From: Catellicoccus marimammalium M35/04/3 | GTDB taxonomy: Bacteria > Bacillota > Bacilli > Lactobacillales > Catellicoccaceae | Direction of reading: 5' to 3' | NCBI RefSeq assembly: GCF_000313915.1 | Contig: NZ_AMYT01000002.1 | Span: 1-59,612 of the forward strand | Length of the DNA: 59,612 nt | Shown: positions 30,662 through 41,425 of the stretch, in pieces | Position numbering within the stretch: position 1 is the first letter of the stretch | How the letters are laid out: the number at the start of each line of letters is the position of its first letter | Made by a program: the position numbers and the translations under genes | The notes under the pieces: generated by a model | What the model saw: only the letters and a program-made list of their open reading frames with translations | Database searches by the model: none | Told to the model about the DNA's origin: nothing

Positions 30662-31429
30662 ATGGTTTTGGAATGCTTACGTGTCCAAAATTTGGAAAAA
30701 TATTATGGTAATAAATCACAAATGACAAAAGCACTAGAAAATATTGAGTTTTCTGTGGAAGAAGGAGAATTTGTGGGAATTATGGGCCCTAGTGGCTCAG
30801 GGAAAAGTACACTCTTAAATTGTATTGCGACGTTAGAACGTCCAACGAGTGGCACGGTATGTTTAAACGGAGAAGCAATTGATTATCGTAAAGAAAGAAA
30901 ATTAGAAAAAATTCGCAAAGAACATTTAGGATTTATCTTTCAAGAATATAACTTATTATCGACTTTGACAGCTTACGAAAATATTGCATTGTCTTTAACG
31001 ATTCAAAATCAATCTCCAAGTACGATTCAAAAACGTATTTCTTTACTCGCTCAACAATTAGGGATTCAAGAGATATTAGGGAAATATCCAGCAGAATTAT
31101 CGGGAGGACAACAACAACGAGTGGCTGCTGCTCGAGCTTTGGTTAAAAATCCAGATTTGATTTTAGCGGATGAACCAACAGGAGCATTAGATTCCAAATC
31201 TGCTTATCAATTATTAGAACAATTGGAAGTATTACAACAAGAAAACCAAGCAACGATTTTAATGGTTACTCATGATGCTTTTACTGCCAGTTTTGCACAA
31301 CGAATTTTATTTATTAAAGATGGCAAGATCTTTAGTGAAATTGAAAAAGGAAACGATACAAGAGAACAATTTTTCCAACGAATCTTAGAAGTGATTGCGG
31401 TGATTGGAGGCGGAGAAGATGTCTTTTAA
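30662..31429 (+). CDS. ABC transporter ATP-binding protein, BceA-like
   Basis: ATPase subunit (255 residues) of a peptide-antibiotic resistance transporter. Walker [10 protein letters not shown] at 42-50, signature LSGGQQQR from 146 and Walker [16 protein letters not shown]. The start is uncertain: GTG 30659, ATG 30662 and TTG 30668 are all in frame after AAGGGAAGGTGAT, and the spacing could favour TTG. It pairs with the FtsX-type permease, whose start lies within its last codons. Confidence 0.9.
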   Translation: MVLECLRVQNLEKYYGNKSQMTKALENIEFSVEEGEFVGIMGPSGSGKSTLLNCIATLERPTSGTVCLNGEAIDYRKERKLEKIRKEHLGFIFQEYNLLSTLTAYENIALSLTIQNQSPSTIQKRISLLAQQLGIQEILGKYPAELSGGQQQRVAAARALVKNPDLILADEPTGALDSKSAYQLLEQLEVLQQENQATILMVTHDAFTASFAQRILFIKDGKIFSEIEKGNDTREQFFQRILEVIAVIGGGEDVF

Positions 31430-33440
31430 ACTAGCATGGCGTAATATACGCAAGAATCTTCGTCAATATTCCATTTATTTTTTCACTTTGATTATTGGAG
31501 TGGTTTTAATTTATAGTCTCAATGCTATTCCTTATCAAGAACTTTTAAAACCTTATTTTATTCGTGATTTTACAGGGGTAACAAGTATCCAAATCACTAT
31601 GCTTTTTCTTTCTTGTATTTTGATGGGTATTTTTGCTTGTTTATTAATTTATGCAAATCGCTATATGATTCGACAACGAGCACAAGAATTTTCGGTTTAT
31701 CTTACTTTGGGGATGGGAAAAAGAAAAATTGCGAAAATTCTATTTTTAGAAAATCTTTTATTAACTACGTTTGCTTTTGGCCTAGGAATTTTAATTGGAG
31801 GAGTCAGTTCTTATCTTTTATTACTTTTTACTAATCGATTGTTTGAAAACTCGGCTGTTCCCATTCATTTCCATTTTATTTTTTCTAAAAATAGTGCTTT
31901 TCTAACCGGAATTCTTCTCTTCTTTATGATTTTCCTTTTATATTTAGCGAATCTATATGAAATCAAAAAAGATAGTGTGATTGCTTGGATGAAAAAAGAC
32001 CAGAAGGTAAAAGTGAAAAAGAGATTATCTCCTTGGATCTATGGTTCTATTGGTTTATTAGGAATTGCTTCTTTTTCTTTTGCGGATTATCTTGCTTGCC
32101 AATTACCAGGTCCTATTTTTTCTATAAGTAAATTAACTGGATCCATTGTATTAGGAATAATTGGGATTTTTCTTTTCTTTTATGGATTTTCTCATTTATT
32201 CTCTGTAATCATCAAACGTTTATCTCGCTTCTATTATCGTGGATTGAATCCATATTTTATTGAAAAATTAGATCAATCGTTTAGCGAAACTTTTATTTCA
32301 ATGAGTTTTACTTGCATTTTACTATTTGTTTCTATTTCTATGTTAATTGGTGGAATTAGTTTGACAAAGAGCTTTACAGAGGGAACAAAATTATGTAGTC
32401 AGTATGATATTACTATGGTTGATTACGCCAACAATGGCACAGAAAAATATGTTTTTTCTCCTAAATTAAAACTGGATCAATATACTTCTAGCTATAATTA
32501 TATTCGTATTTATGAAAATGAAGGACCTAAATTTACGAATTTTATCGATGAAAATCCATCGAAAAAGGAATTATTAGAAAAAATTTACTCTTTCCATGGT
32601 ATTAATTCTACTTACGGATTAAAAAAAGTATCCTTGATTCCATTGAGTTCTTATCATAGCTATCAAAAATCAAGAGGAGAAAAAGAAACGAAGTTAAGTT
32701 CTGATGAATATTTAATGGTAGGAATGCAAGAAGAAATTGGAAAATTAATGAAGAAAAATGCGGTCATCACGTTAGATAAAAAAGAACTGCACAATAAAGA
32801 CTTACGTTATCACTGTGAACCTTTATATAATTGTGGAAGAATGAGTGGTGGAGAGGTACTCTATCTAGTCGTTCCTGATCAATATCTAAAAAATAAAAAG
32901 GCGACGATTTCTTATTTTAATTTCAATTTTCCGACGATAGAAAAGCAAGATGCAATGATTTCAAAGGTTTTCGATCTCATCGGAAATCATTATGATCCAG
33001 ATGATGAATTGTTCGAATGTATCAGTCGTCAATGGGTAATTAACGAGACGTATACTTTTGGCTTGACTGCAGCTTATATTGGAATCTTTATTGGATTGGT
33101 GTTATTGATTTGTGGCTTAGTCATTTTGTCCATTCAACAATTAATGCGAAATGATCAAGTGAAAAAAGATTATCAAGTTTTAAAACAAATTGGCAGTTCA
33201 GAAAAACAAAGACGACACACTCTTTTTGTCACGATTATGATCTACTTCCTTGTACCTGCCGTACTAGCAGTGTATCAATCACTATATGTATTACCACTAT
33301 TGAATTTTATTTCTATTTTATTTGGTCGTGGAATCGGAATTTATTCTTATTTCTTTAAAATTTTAATCGTCTTTCTTCTATTATATGGAGTATATTTCTT
33401 TATTACTTATTCTACTTCAAAAGAAAAAATCGAAGAATAA
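31419..33440 (+). CDS. ABC transporter permease (FtsX family), BceB-like
   Basis: A 673-residue permease. It shows about ten hydrophobic segments: one at 18-38, several pairs to about residue 310, then a large hydrophilic outer domain (about 320-530) and three C-terminal segments. That layout with one large extracellular domain before the last three helices is diagnostic of BceB-type permeases that sense and remove bacitracin- or nisin-like peptides from lipid II-cycle intermediates. The start [18 protein letters not shown] follows GGAGGCGG. It overlaps the ATPase gene by 11 nt. The true substrate is unknown. Confidence 0.9.
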   Translation: MSFKLAWRNIRKNLRQYSIYFFTLIIGVVLIYSLNAIPYQELLKPYFIRDFTGVTSIQITMLFLSCILMGIFACLLIYANRYMIRQRAQEFSVYLTLGMGKRKIAKILFLENLLLTTFAFGLGILIGGVSSYLLLLFTNRLFENSAVPIHFHFIFSKNSAFLTGILLFFMIFLLYLANLYEIKKDSVIAWMKKDQKVKVKKRLSPWIYGSIGLLGIASFSFADYLACQLPGPIFSISKLTGSIVLGIIGIFLFFYGFSHLFSVIIKRLSRFYYRGLNPYFIEKLDQSFSETFISMSFTCILLFVSISMLIGGISLTKSFTEGTKLCSQYDITMVDYANNGTEKYVFSPKLKLDQYTSSYNYIRIYENEGPKFTNFIDENPSKKELLEKIYSFHGINSTYGLKKVSLIPLSSYHSYQKSRGEKETKLSSDEYLMVGMQEEIGKLMKKNAVITLDKKELHNKDLRYHCEPLYNCGRMSGGEVLYLVVPDQYLKNKKATISYFNFNFPTIEKQDAMISKVFDLIGNHYDPDDELFECISRQWVINETYTFGLTAAYIGIFIGLVLLICGLVILSIQQLMRNDQVKKDYQVLKQIGSSEKQRRHTLFVTIMIYFLVPAVLAVYQSLYVLPLLNFISILFGRGIGIYSYFFKILIVFLLLYGVYFFITYSTSKEKIEE

Positions 33441-33445
33441 ACGAA

Positions 33446-33480
33446 AGAGACTAAGGAATTTTCCTTAGTCTCTTTACTTT
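33446..33480 (+). terminator. terminator after the Bce-type module
   Basis: A perfect stem AGAGACTAAGGAA / TTCCTTAGTCTCT followed by TTACTTTT, 5 nt after the permease stop. Confidence 0.85.
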
Positions 33481-33512
33481 TGGAAAAAGATTTTGTAAAC
33501 TTACAAAAAGTG

Positions 33513-33541
33513 TTGCAAAAATATTGAAGATTTAGTACAAT
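33513..33541 (+). promoter_or_regulatory. promoter of the S10-spc-alpha operon
   Basis: -35 TTGCAA, 17-nt spacer, -10 TACAAT. Transcription would start near 33548, giving a leader of about 165 nt before rpsJ. Confidence 0.75.
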
Positions 33542-33547
33542 GTAAAA

Positions 33548-33713
33548 GGTGTTACTTGAAAGAGAGAACACTGGAGAATAGCGGCGAAAGGGCCACATTC
33601 TTCGGCGAGGATGCGAGAGGTTGCGACACGCCCGGACGCTTTGCCACGTGAAGGGTGTCGGAAATTTTCGTGGAGCTAGTCTAGTTGTGAAAATAGGCGA
33701 AGGAGGGAAACAA
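33548..33713 (+). promoter_or_regulatory. structured leader of the S10 operon
   Basis: This leader is much more G/C-rich than its surroundings. A long-range stem CGACAC (33624-33629) with GTGTCG (33655-33660), extended by CC/GG across a bulged G, encloses a G/C-rich region. Family knowledge: S10 leaders are sites of autoregulation by L4 in several bacteria. Whether that holds here is inference. Confidence 0.55.
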
Positions 33714-34022
33714 ATGGCAAAACAAAAAATTCGTATTCGTTTAAAAGCGTATGAACACCGCATTTTAGATCAAGCGGCAACAAAAATCGTAGAAACAGCA
33801 GAAAGAACAGGAGCAGATGTTAAAGGACCAATTCCTTTACCAACAGAACGTTCTTTATATACAATTATTCGTGCGACTCACAAATATAAAGATTCTCGCG
33901 AACAATTCGAAATGTTAACGCATAAACGTTTAATCGATATCGTAAATCCAACACCAAAAACAGTAGATGCTTTAATGAAATTAGATCTACCTAGCGGTGT
34001 TAATATTGAAATTAAATTATAA
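33714..34022 (+). CDS. rpsJ: 30S ribosomal protein S10
   Basis: S10 (102 residues), in the 30S head and, as NusE, a transcription antitermination partner of NusB. The N-terminus [16 protein letters not shown] is diagnostic. The frame is open 93 nt upstream into the leader, but AGGAGGG lies 7 nt before the ATG at 33714. It is the first gene of the S10 block. Confidence 0.97.
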   Translation: MAKQKIRIRLKAYEHRILDQAATKIVETAERTGADVKGPIPLPTERSLYTIIRATHKYKDSREQFEMLTHKRLIDIVNPTPKTVDALMKLDLPSGVNIEIKL

Positions 34023-34045
34023 TTATTAAATTTGGAGGTGTACTC

Positions 34046-34678
34046 ATGACTAAAGGAATCTTAGGGAAAAAAGTAGGAATGACACAAATCTTCACTGAAT
34101 CTGGTGAATTAATCCCTGTAACTGTAATCGAAGCTACTCCAAACGTAGTTTTACAAGTGAAAACAATGGAAAATGATGGTTACGACGCAGTTCAATTAGG
34201 TTACCAAGATATGCGTGAAGTTTTAGCGAACAAACCTGCGAAAGGTCATGTAGCAAAAGCTAACACGGCTCCTAAGCGCTTCATTCGAGAAATCAGAGAT
34301 GCAGAGCTTGGAGACGTAGAAGTAGGATCAGAAGTAAAAGTGGATATTTTCCAAGCTGGTGACATCGTTGATGTTACGGGTACAACAAAAGGGAAAGGTT
34401 TCCAAGGTGTAATCAAACGTCACGGACAATCTCGTGGACCTATGTCACACGGTTCTCGTTATCACCGTCGTCCTGGTTCAATGGGGCCAGTTGCACCAAA
34501 CCGCGTATTCAAAAACAAACACTTAGCAGGTCGTATGGGTGGTAACCGTGTTACAATCCAAAACTTAGAAATTGCTAAAGTGGATGTAGAACGCAACGTA
34601 ATTTTAGTTAAAGGTAATGTACCAGGAGCTAAAAAATCATTAATTCAAATCAAATCAGCTGTAAAGGCTGCTAAATAG
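34046..34678 (+). CDS. rplC: 50S ribosomal protein L3
   Basis: L3 (210 residues), an early 50S assembly protein reaching the peptidyl transferase centre through its central loop ([17 protein letters not shown]). It begins [23 protein letters not shown] precedes the ATG, 23 nt after rpsJ. Confidence 0.97.
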   Translation: MTKGILGKKVGMTQIFTESGELIPVTVIEATPNVVLQVKTMENDGYDAVQLGYQDMREVLANKPAKGHVAKANTAPKRFIREIRDAELGDVEVGSEVKVDIFQAGDIVDVTGTTKGKGFQGVIKRHGQSRGPMSHGSRYHRRPGSMGPVAPNRVFKNKHLAGRMGGNRVTIQNLEIAKVDVERNVILVKGNVPGAKKSLIQIKSAVKAAK

Positions 34679-34700
34679 TTAGAAGGAAGGAGGAAATAGA

Positions 34701-35324
34701 ATGCCAACAGTAGCATTATTTAAACAAGATGGAACTCAAAATGGTGAAGTTACTTTAAACGACGCTATCTTTGGAATTGAACCAAACGAAAACGCTGTAT
34801 ATGATGCAATCATTATGCAACGTGCTTCATTACGTCAAGGTACACACGCTGTACGTAACCGTAGTGCAGTAAGCGGTGGTGGCCGTAAACCATGGCGCCA
34901 AAAAGGAACAGGTCGTGCTCGTCAAGGATCAATCCGCTCACCACAATGGCGTGGAGGTGGTGTTGTATTCGGACCAACACCTCGTTCATACAGCTACAAA
35001 CTTCCTAAAAAAGTTCGTCGCTTAGCGATTAAATCTGTATTATCAGAAAAAGTAGCTGAAAACAAAATGGTAATCGTTGATGCATTAAACTTCGAAACAC
35101 CAAAAACTAAAGAATTCAAACAAGTTTTAGCAAACTTAGATGTTACAACTAAAACATTATTAGTGGTAGAAAACGAAAATGAAACAGCAATGTTATCTGC
35201 TCGTAACTTACCAAATGTATCTGTTGTATTCGCAGACAACGTAAGCGTATTAGACGTTGTATCAGCAGATAAAATGTTAATGACTCAAGCTGCTCTAAAT
35301 AAAGTTGAGGAGGTGCTTGCATAA
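34701..35324 (+). CDS. rplD: 50S ribosomal protein L4
   Basis: L4 (207 residues) lines the exit tunnel with its extended loop ([19 protein letters not shown]), where macrolide-resistance changes occur; the motif is wild type. In some bacteria L4 represses its own operon through the S10 leader. The stop overlaps the rplW start by one base. Confidence 0.97.
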   Translation: MPTVALFKQDGTQNGEVTLNDAIFGIEPNENAVYDAIIMQRASLRQGTHAVRNRSAVSGGGRKPWRQKGTGRARQGSIRSPQWRGGGVVFGPTPRSYSYKLPKKVRRLAIKSVLSEKVAENKMVIVDALNFETPKTKEFKQVLANLDVTTKTLLVVENENETAMLSARNLPNVSVVFADNVSVLDVVSADKMLMTQAALNKVEEVLA

Positions 35325-35611
35325 TGGAATTACTAGATGTAATTAAACGCCCAGTAATCACAGAAGCTTCTTTCCAAGCTATGGACAACAAAAAATACAC
35401 TTTTGATGTAGATGTTCGTGCGAACAAAACATTAGTAAAACAAGCAGTAGAAGCTGCTTTTGGTGTAAAAGTTGCTAAAGTTAACATTATGAATGTTAAA
35501 CCAAAAATGAAACGCATGGGACGCTATGCAGGATATACAAACAAACGTCGCAAAGCGATCGTTACTTTAACAGCAGATTCAAAAGATATTCAAATCTTTG
35601 ATGCTGAATAA
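35324..35611 (+). CDS. rplW: 50S ribosomal protein L23
   Basis: L23 (95 residues) sits at the tunnel exit and docks trigger factor and SRP. It has the [11 protein letters not shown] start and [10 protein letters not shown] near the end. The ATG overlaps the rplD stop (TAATG), so they are translationally coupled. Confidence 0.97.
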   Translation: MELLDVIKRPVITEASFQAMDNKKYTFDVDVRANKTLVKQAVEAAFGVKVAKVNIMNVKPKMKRMGRYAGYTNKRRKAIVTLTADSKDIQIFDAE

Positions 35612-35636
35612 TAATTATTAATAGGAGGGAATTTAC

Positions 35637-36470
35637 GTGGCTATTAAAAAGTACAAACCAACTTCAAATGGTCGTCGTAATATGACTGGTTCAGATTTTG
35701 CTGAAATTACAACATCAAAACCTGAAAAGACATTATTACAACCTTTACATAGCAAAGCGGGCCGTAACAACAACGGTCGCATTACTGTTCGTCATCAAGG
35801 CGGCGGTCACAAACGTCAATACCGCGTTATCGACTTCAAACGTAACAAAGATAACGTAGTAGCAACGGTTAAAACAATCGAATACGATCCAAACCGTTCA
35901 GCAAACATCGCATTACTTCATTACGAAGATGGTGTGAAAGCTTACATCTTAGCACCTAAAGGATTAGAAGTAGGAATGAAAGTTCAATCTGGTCCAGATG
36001 CAGATATCAAAGTAGGTAATGCTTTACCATTAGCAAACATTCCAGTAGGTACAGTTATCCACAATATCGAAATGAAACCAGGTAAAGGTGGACAATTAAT
36101 CCGTTCAGCTGGTACAAGCGCTCAAGTATTAGGTAAAGAAGGTAAATACGTATTAGTTCGCTTAAACTCAGGCGAAGTTCGTATGATTTTAGCAACATGC
36201 CGTGCAACAATCGGTGCTGTTGGTAATGAACAACATGAATTAATTAATATCGGTAAAGCGGGTCGTAACCGTTGGAAAGGTAAACGTCCAACAGTTCGCG
36301 GTAGCGTAATGAACCCTAACGATCACCCACACGGTGGTGGTGAAGGTCGTGCACCAATCGGACGTCCAGCTCCAGTTAGTCCTTGGGGACAACCAGCTAT
36401 TGGTTACAAAACTCGTAACAAAAAAGCAAAATCAAATAAATTTATTGTACGTCGTCGTAACAGTAAATAA
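35637..36470 (+). CDS. rplB: 50S ribosomal protein L2
   Basis: L2 (277 residues), one of the most conserved 50S proteins, needed for subunit joining and peptidyl transfer. It shows [33 protein letters not shown] and the C-terminal [17 protein letters not shown] with the essential His. The start is GTG, with GGAGGG 8 nt before it. Confidence 0.97.
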   Translation: MAIKKYKPTSNGRRNMTGSDFAEITTSKPEKTLLQPLHSKAGRNNNGRITVRHQGGGHKRQYRVIDFKRNKDNVVATVKTIEYDPNRSANIALLHYEDGVKAYILAPKGLEVGMKVQSGPDADIKVGNALPLANIPVGTVIHNIEMKPGKGGQLIRSAGTSAQVLGKEGKYVLVRLNSGEVRMILATCRATIGAVGNEQHELINIGKAGRNRWKGKRPTVRGSVMNPNDHPHGGGEGRAPIGRPAPVSPWGQPAIGYKTRNKKAKSNKFIVRRRNSK

Positions 36471-36515
36471 TTATTTGCAGGCTGCTTAACGGATAAAAAT
36501 TAAAGGAGGGTCATT

Positions 36516-36794
36516 ATGAGCCGTAGTCTGAAAAAAGGACCTTTCGTCGATGAACACTTAATGAAAAAAGTGGAAGCACAAAAGGATCTAGAAAAGAAAC
36601 AAGTAATTAAAACTTGGTCTCGTCGTTCAACTATTTTCCCAAGCTTCATCGGTTATACAATCGCTGTTTATGATGGTCGTAAACACGTTCCTGTATACAT
36701 CCAAGAAGATATGGTAGGACATAAATTAGGAGAATTTGCTCCAACACGTACTTATCGTGGACATGACGCTGACGATAAGAAAACTAAACGTTAA
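36516..36794 (+). CDS. rpsS: 30S ribosomal protein S19
   Basis: S19 (92 residues) in the 30S head, forming intersubunit bridges with S13. It begins [15 protein letters not shown] and contains [24 protein letters not shown] precedes the ATG. Confidence 0.97.
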   Translation: MSRSLKKGPFVDEHLMKKVEAQKDLEKKQVIKTWSRRSTIFPSFIGYTIAVYDGRKHVPVYIQEDMVGHKLGEFAPTRTYRGHDADDKKTKR

Positions 36795-36817
36795 TTTTTG
36801 AGAGGAGGACATTGTAA

Positions 36818-37162
36818 ATGGAACAAATTACAAGTGCAAAAGCAACTGCTAAAACAGTTCGTGTATCACCTCGCAAAGCACGTCTAGTTATTGACTTAAT
36901 CAGAGGTAAAAAAGTTGGAGAAGCAATTTCAATCTTGAAATATACTCCAAACAAAGCTGCTGGAATTATCGAAAAAGTTTTAATGTCAGCAGTAGCGAAC
37001 GCAGAAAATAATTATGATTTAGATGTTGAAAACTTAGTAGTAACAGAAGCTTTCGTTAACGAAGGACCAACTATGAAACGTTACCGTCCACGTGCGAAAG
37101 GTTCAGCTTCAGCAATCAACAAACGTACAAGTCATATTACAGTTGTAGTAACTGAAAAATAA
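36818..37162 (+). CDS. rplV: 50S ribosomal protein L22
   Basis: L22 (114 residues) forms part of the exit tunnel with L4. It contains the [18 protein letters not shown] block and the tunnel hairpin near [20 protein letters not shown] precedes the ATG. Confidence 0.97.
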   Translation: MEQITSAKATAKTVRVSPRKARLVIDLIRGKKVGEAISILKYTPNKAAGIIEKVLMSAVANAENNYDLDVENLVVTEAFVNEGPTMKRYRPRAKGSASAINKRTSHITVVVTEK

Positions 37163-37179
37163 TTTAAGGAGGGAATACT

Positions 37180-37836
37180 GTGGGTCAAAAAGTAAATCCT
37201 AATGGTCTGCGCGTAGGCATCATCCGTGATTGGGATGCTAAATGGTACGCTGAAAAAGAATACGCTGAATTCTTACACGAAGATTTACGTATCCGTAAAT
37301 TCATCGCAGACAAATTAAAAGACGCTGCGGTTTCACAAATCGAAATCGAACGTTCAGCTAACCGTGTTACTGTTTCAATCCATACAGCTAAACCAGGTAT
37401 GGTAATCGGTAAAGGCGGATCTGAAGTAGAAAAATTACGTACACAATTAAACAAATTAACTGGTAAAGCAGTTCATATTAATATTGTCGAAATCAAAAAA
37501 CCTGATTTAGACGCTAAATTAGTAGGAGAAAGTATTGCACGTCAATTAGAAAACCGTGTAGCTTTCCGTCGTGCTGAAAAACAAGCGTTACAACGCGCAA
37601 TGCGTGCTGGCGCTCAAGGAATTAAAACTCAAGTTTCTGGTCGTTTAAACGGAGCAGATATTGCTCGTGCTGAACATTACTCAGACGGTACTGTACCTCT
37701 ACAAACATTACGTGCAGATATCGATTACGCTTGGGTGGAAGCTGATACAACATATGGTAAATTAGGAGTTAAAGTGTGGATTTACCGTGGTGAAATCCTT
37801 CCAACGAAAAAAAACACTGAGAAAGGAGGAAAATAA
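37180..37836 (+). CDS. rpsC: 30S ribosomal protein S3
   Basis: S3 (218 residues) at the mRNA entry channel with helicase activity. It begins [19 protein letters not shown]; a KH domain with [16 protein letters not shown] is visible. The start is GTG after AAGGAGGG. Confidence 0.97.
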   Translation: MGQKVNPNGLRVGIIRDWDAKWYAEKEYAEFLHEDLRIRKFIADKLKDAAVSQIEIERSANRVTVSIHTAKPGMVIGKGGSEVEKLRTQLNKLTGKAVHINIVEIKKPDLDAKLVGESIARQLENRVAFRRAEKQALQRAMRAGAQGIKTQVSGRLNGADIARAEHYSDGTVPLQTLRADIDYAWVEADTTYGKLGVKVWIYRGEILPTKKNTEKGGK

Positions 37837-37839
37837 TCA

Positions 37840-38274
37840 ATGTTAGTACCTAAACGTGTAAAACACCGTCGCGAATTCCGTGGTAAAATGCGCGGAGAAG
37901 CTAAAGGTGGTAAAGAAATAGCATTTGGTGAATTTGGTTTGAAAGCAATGGAATCTCATTGGATTACAAACCGTCAAATCGAAGCAGCTCGTATCGCTAT
38001 GACTCGTTACATGAAACGTGGTGGGAAAGTATGGATTAAGATCTTCCCTCATAAATCATATACAGCTAAAGCTATCGGAGTTCGTATGGGTTCTGGTAAA
38101 GGGGCTCCAGAAGGCTGGGTAGCACCAGTTAAACGCGGTAAAATCATGTTTGAAATTGCCGGTGTATCTGAAGAAGTGGCACGTGAAGCTTTACGATTAG
38201 CATCACACAAATTGCCAGTAAAAACTAAAATCGTAAAACGTGAAGAAATGGGTGGTGAATCTAATGAAGGTTAA
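37840..38274 (+). CDS. rplP: 50S ribosomal protein L16
   Basis: L16 (144 residues), at the A-site side of the 50S. It begins [19 protein letters not shown] and contains [31 protein letters not shown] lies 8 nt upstream, inside the end of rpsC. The last 11 nt overlap rpmC. Confidence 0.97.
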   Translation: MLVPKRVKHRREFRGKMRGEAKGGKEIAFGEFGLKAMESHWITNRQIEAARIAMTRYMKRGGKVWIKIFPHKSYTAKAIGVRMGSGKGAPEGWVAPVKRGKIMFEIAGVSEEVAREALRLASHKLPVKTKIVKREEMGGESNEG

Positions 38275-38461
38275 TGAAATTCGTGAATTAACTCCTGCAG
38301 ACATGATTGCTAAGGAAAAAGAATTTAAACAAGAATTATTCAACTTACGTTTCCAACTTGCTACAGGTCAATTAGAAAACACTGCACGTATTAAAGAAGT
38401 GCGTAAATCAATCGCCCGTATCAAGACTGTTTTACGTGAACAAGAACAACAAGCTAAGTAA
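38264..38461 (+). CDS. rpmC: 50S ribosomal protein L29
   Basis: L29 (65 residues), next to L23 at the tunnel exit. The sequence [18 protein letters not shown] and [16 protein letters not shown] is typical. The start at 38264 lies inside rplP, with GGTGGTG upstream; it is chosen from the family N-terminus. Confidence 0.95.
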   Translation: MKVNEIRELTPADMIAKEKEFKQELFNLRFQLATGQLENTARIKEVRKSIARIKTVLREQEQQAK

Positions 38462-38484
38462 TCGTGGAAGGAGGCCATTAAAGA

Positions 38485-38751
38485 ATGACTGAAGAACGTA
38501 ATCAACGTAAGGTTTACCAAGGTCGCGTGGTTTCTGACAAAAACGATAAAACAATCGTTGTTGAAGTAGCTACACGTAAAACACATCCTATTTATGGTAA
38601 ACGCGTAAAATATTCTAAAAAATATACAGCTCATGACGAAAACAATACAGCAAAAGTTGGCGATATCGTGAAAATCATGGAAACTCGTCCACTATCTGCT
38701 ACAAAACGTTTCCGTTTAGTAGAAATTGTTGAAGAAGCAGTAATCATTTAA
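38485..38751 (+). CDS. rpsQ: 30S ribosomal protein S17
   Basis: S17 (88 residues), a primary 16S rRNA-binding OB-fold protein. It contains [19 protein letters not shown] and [26 protein letters not shown] precedes the ATG. Confidence 0.97.
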   Translation: MTEERNQRKVYQGRVVSDKNDKTIVVEVATRKTHPIYGKRVKYSKKYTAHDENNTAKVGDIVKIMETRPLSATKRFRLVEIVEEAVII

Positions 38752-38790
38752 TGATTACGCTCGCTCAACAATTGGAACATTAAGGTCTGA

Positions 38791-39174
<384 letters not shown>

Positions 39175-39207
39175 TATCCCATTCAAAACACAAGGAGGTG
39201 CAACGAA

Positions 39208-39519
39208 ATGTTCGTAAAAAAAGGCGATAAAGTTAAAGTAATCACTGGTAAAGACAAAGGTAAAGAAGGCGTTGTTAAAACAGCTTTACCAAAACAAAAC
39301 AAAGTGATCGTAGAAGGAATTAACATCGTTAAAAAACATTCAAAACCAAGTGCAGCCGCTCCTCAAGGTGGGATTGTTGAAACAGAAGCTCCACTTCATG
39401 TTTCTAACGTTATGCTAATTGACCCATCAACAGGTGAAGCAACACGCGTTGGTTATAAAGTAGAAAACGGTAAAAAAGTTCGTTACGCTAAAAAATCAGG
39501 CGAAATTTTAGATAAATAA
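39208..39519 (+). CDS. rplX: 50S ribosomal protein L24
   Basis: L24 (103 residues), an assembly initiator of the 50S. It has the KOW motif [19 protein letters not shown] and [28 protein letters not shown] precedes the ATG. Confidence 0.97.
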   Translation: MFVKKGDKVKVITGKDKGKEGVVKTALPKQNKVIVEGINIVKKHSKPSAAAPQGGIVETEAPLHVSNVMLIDPSTGEATRVGYKVENGKKVRYAKKSGEILDK

Positions 39520-39545
39520 TAGTTAAGGAAGGAGGTTTGCGTTGC

Positions 39546-40085
39546 ATGAACCGCTTAAAAGAAAAATACTTAAACGAAGTAACACCAGCTATGGTGGAAA
39601 AATTTAACTACACTTCAGTAATGCAAACACCAAAAGTTGAAAAAATCGTAATCAACATGGGTGTTGGTGATGCTGTTTCTAACTCTAAAAATTTAGATAA
39701 AGCTGTAGAAGAGTTAGCTTTAATTACAGGACAAAAACCATTGGTAACAAAAGCGAAAAAATCAATCGCTGGTTTCCGTTTACGTGAAGGTATGCCAATC
39801 GGTGCGAAAGTTACTTTACGTGGTGAACGTATGTACGAATTTTTAGATAAATTAGTAACTGTTTCTTTACCACGTGTACGTGACTTCCATGGTGTAAGCA
39901 AGAAAGCTTTCGATGGCCGTGGTAACTACACTTTAGGTGTTAAAGAACAATTAATCTTCCCAGAAATCGATTACGATTTGGTAGATAAAGTTCGTGGTAT
40001 GGACATCGTTATCGTAACAACAGCGAATACTGACGAAGAAGCTCGTGAGTTATTAACTCAACTTGGAATGCCATTCCAAAAATAA
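39546..40085 (+). CDS. rplE: 50S ribosomal protein L5
   Basis: L5 (179 residues) binds 5S rRNA and contacts P-site tRNA. It begins [16 protein letters not shown] and contains [15 protein letters not shown] and the [18 protein letters not shown] block. A TTG 9 nt upstream is in frame but too close to GGAGG, so ATG 39546 is chosen. Confidence 0.96.
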   Translation: MNRLKEKYLNEVTPAMVEKFNYTSVMQTPKVEKIVINMGVGDAVSNSKNLDKAVEELALITGQKPLVTKAKKSIAGFRLREGMPIGAKVTLRGERMYEFLDKLVTVSLPRVRDFHGVSKKAFDGRGNYTLGVKEQLIFPEIDYDLVDKVRGMDIVIVTTANTDEEARELLTQLGMPFQK

Positions 40086-40103
40086 TTAAAGGAGGCGAAT
40101 GAT

Positions 40104-40289
40104 ATGGCTAAAAAATCAATGATTGCTAAGAACAAACGTCCAGCAAAATTCTCAACTCAAGAATATACACGTTGCGAACGTTGTGGTCGTCCACACTCAG
40201 TGTATCGTAAATTCCACTTATGCCGTATTTGCTTCCGTGAACTTGCCTACAAAGGACAAATTCCCGGCGTGAAGAAAGCAAGCTGGTAG
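40104..40289 (+). CDS. rpsN: 30S ribosomal protein S14 type Z
   Basis: A 61-residue zinc-binding S14 with Cys24-x2-Cys27 and Cys40-x2-Cys43 (CERC and CRIC). Type Z is the zinc form; Firmicutes often carry a second zinc-free copy elsewhere, which is not in this window. AAAGGAGGCG precedes the ATG. Confidence 0.96.
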   Translation: MAKKSMIAKNKRPAKFSTQEYTRCERCGRPHSVYRKFHLCRICFRELAYKGQIPGVKKASW

Positions 40290-40327
40290 AACATATAAAA
40301 TATTACTGAGAAGGAGGTTACACACTA

Positions 40328-40726
40328 ATGACTATGACAGATCCAATCGCAGATTTCTTAACACGCATTCGTAATGCGAACATGGTTAAACATGAAAGTT
40401 TAGAAGTGCCTGCATCAAAAATGAAACGTGAAATCGCTGAAATCTTAAAACGTGAAGGTTTCATCCGTGACGTTGAATACATTGAAGATGACAAACAAGG
40501 TGTTATCCGCGTATTCTTAAGCTACGGCAAAAACGAAGAACGTGTAATTACAAACTTAAAACGTATTTCTAAACCAGGTTTACGTGCATACGTAAAAGCA
40601 AACGAAGTACCAAAAGTATTAAATGGATTAGGTATTGCAATTTTATCAACATCTGAAGGTGTAATGACTGATAAAGAAGCTCGCGAACGCAATATCGGTG
40701 GCGAAGTTATCGCTTACGTTTGGTAA
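40328..40726 (+). CDS. rpsH: 30S ribosomal protein S8
   Basis: S8 (132 residues) binds the 16S central domain and regulates the spc operon in E. coli. It begins [16 protein letters not shown] and ends with the [22 protein letters not shown] block. An internal ATG two codons later is also possible. Confidence 0.97.
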   Translation: MTMTDPIADFLTRIRNANMVKHESLEVPASKMKREIAEILKREGFIRDVEYIEDDKQGVIRVFLSYGKNEERVITNLKRISKPGLRAYVKANEVPKVLNGLGIAILSTSEGVMTDKEARERNIGGEVIAYVW

Positions 40727-40757
40727 TATATAATTAAAACGCAAGGAGGTGCCCATA

Positions 40758-41294
40758 GTGAGCCGTATTGGTAACAAAGTGATCATCTTACCAGCTGGAG
40801 TTGAAATTACTCGTAATGGTAACGATGTTACAGTTAAAGGACCTAAAGGCGAATTAACTCGTCCTTTTGCTCCACAAATTCAAATCAATATCGAAGGTAA
40901 TGAAGTTACATTAACTCGTCCTGATGATACAAAAGAAAGCAAAACAATGCACGGAACAATGCGTGCTAATTTAAACAACATGGTAATCGGTGTTAGCGAA
41001 GGTTTCCAAAAATCTTTAGACTTAATCGGTGTCGGTTATCGTGCACAATTACAAGGTAAAAAATTAGTCTTAAACGTTGGTTACTCTCATCCAGTTGAGA
41101 TGGAAGCACCAGCTGGTGTAGAATTTGAAGTTCCTTCAAATACTCAAATCATCGTTAAAGGTAGCAACAAAGAAGTTGTAGGACAAATTGCTGCTGAAAT
41201 CCGTGGCGTTCGTCCACCAGAACCTTACAAAGGCAAAGGTATTCGTTACACTGGCGAATATGTACGTCGTAAAGAAGGTAAAACTGGTAAATAA
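40758..41294 (+). CDS. rplF: 50S ribosomal protein L6
   Basis: L6 (178 residues) near the GTPase-associated centre. It begins [17 protein letters not shown] and ends with [13 protein letters not shown]-type sequence ([20 protein letters not shown]). The start is GTG at 40758, 7 nt after AAGGAGGT; a GTG 9 nt upstream is inside that binding site. A 131-nt gap with a strong hairpin follows. Confidence 0.96.
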   Translation: MSRIGNKVIILPAGVEITRNGNDVTVKGPKGELTRPFAPQIQINIEGNEVTLTRPDDTKESKTMHGTMRANLNNMVIGVSEGFQKSLDLIGVGYRAQLQGKKLVLNVGYSHPVEMEAPAGVEFEVPSNTQIIVKGSNKEVVGQIAAEIRGVRPPEPYKGKGIRYTGEYVRRKEGKTGK

Positions 41295-41315
41295 TAAACG
41301 ATTTATCAACATAGG

Positions 41316-41369
41316 CACAGGCAATAATGGCGCATTGATCTTTCATCAATGGCTCTTATTGCTATGGTG
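41316..41369 (+). ncRNA. strong hairpin in the rplF-rplR gap (putative regulatory RNA element)
   Basis: GCAATAA (41321-41327) pairs with TTATTGC (41356-41362). CATTGAT (41333-41339) pairs with ATCAATG (41345-41351) around loop CTTTC. GGC/GCT pairs connect them, leaving one T-C mismatch and one bulged G. CAC (41316-41318) and GTG (41367-41369) may extend the base. No T tract follows, so it is not a terminator. Other gaps in this operon are mostly 15-50 nt. Confidence 0.6.
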
Positions 41370-41425
41370 GCTCATGACTGGCAAACGTTTAGCATATAAC
41401 ATAAATTATTAAAGAGGTGACAATT

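Noticed and set aside
28902-33440. The Bce-type module as a recently acquired genomic island
   Set aside because: No transposase, integrase, direct repeats or tRNA junction is seen, and composition is close to that of ordinary chromosomal genes here. Ancient insertion or vertical inheritance is just as likely.
41188-41412. A 74-codon plus-strand frame covering the rplF end and the rplF-rplR gap
   Set aside because: It starts inside rplF in another frame, has no ribosome binding site, and its second half simply translates the strong hairpin. An RNA element explains the gap better.
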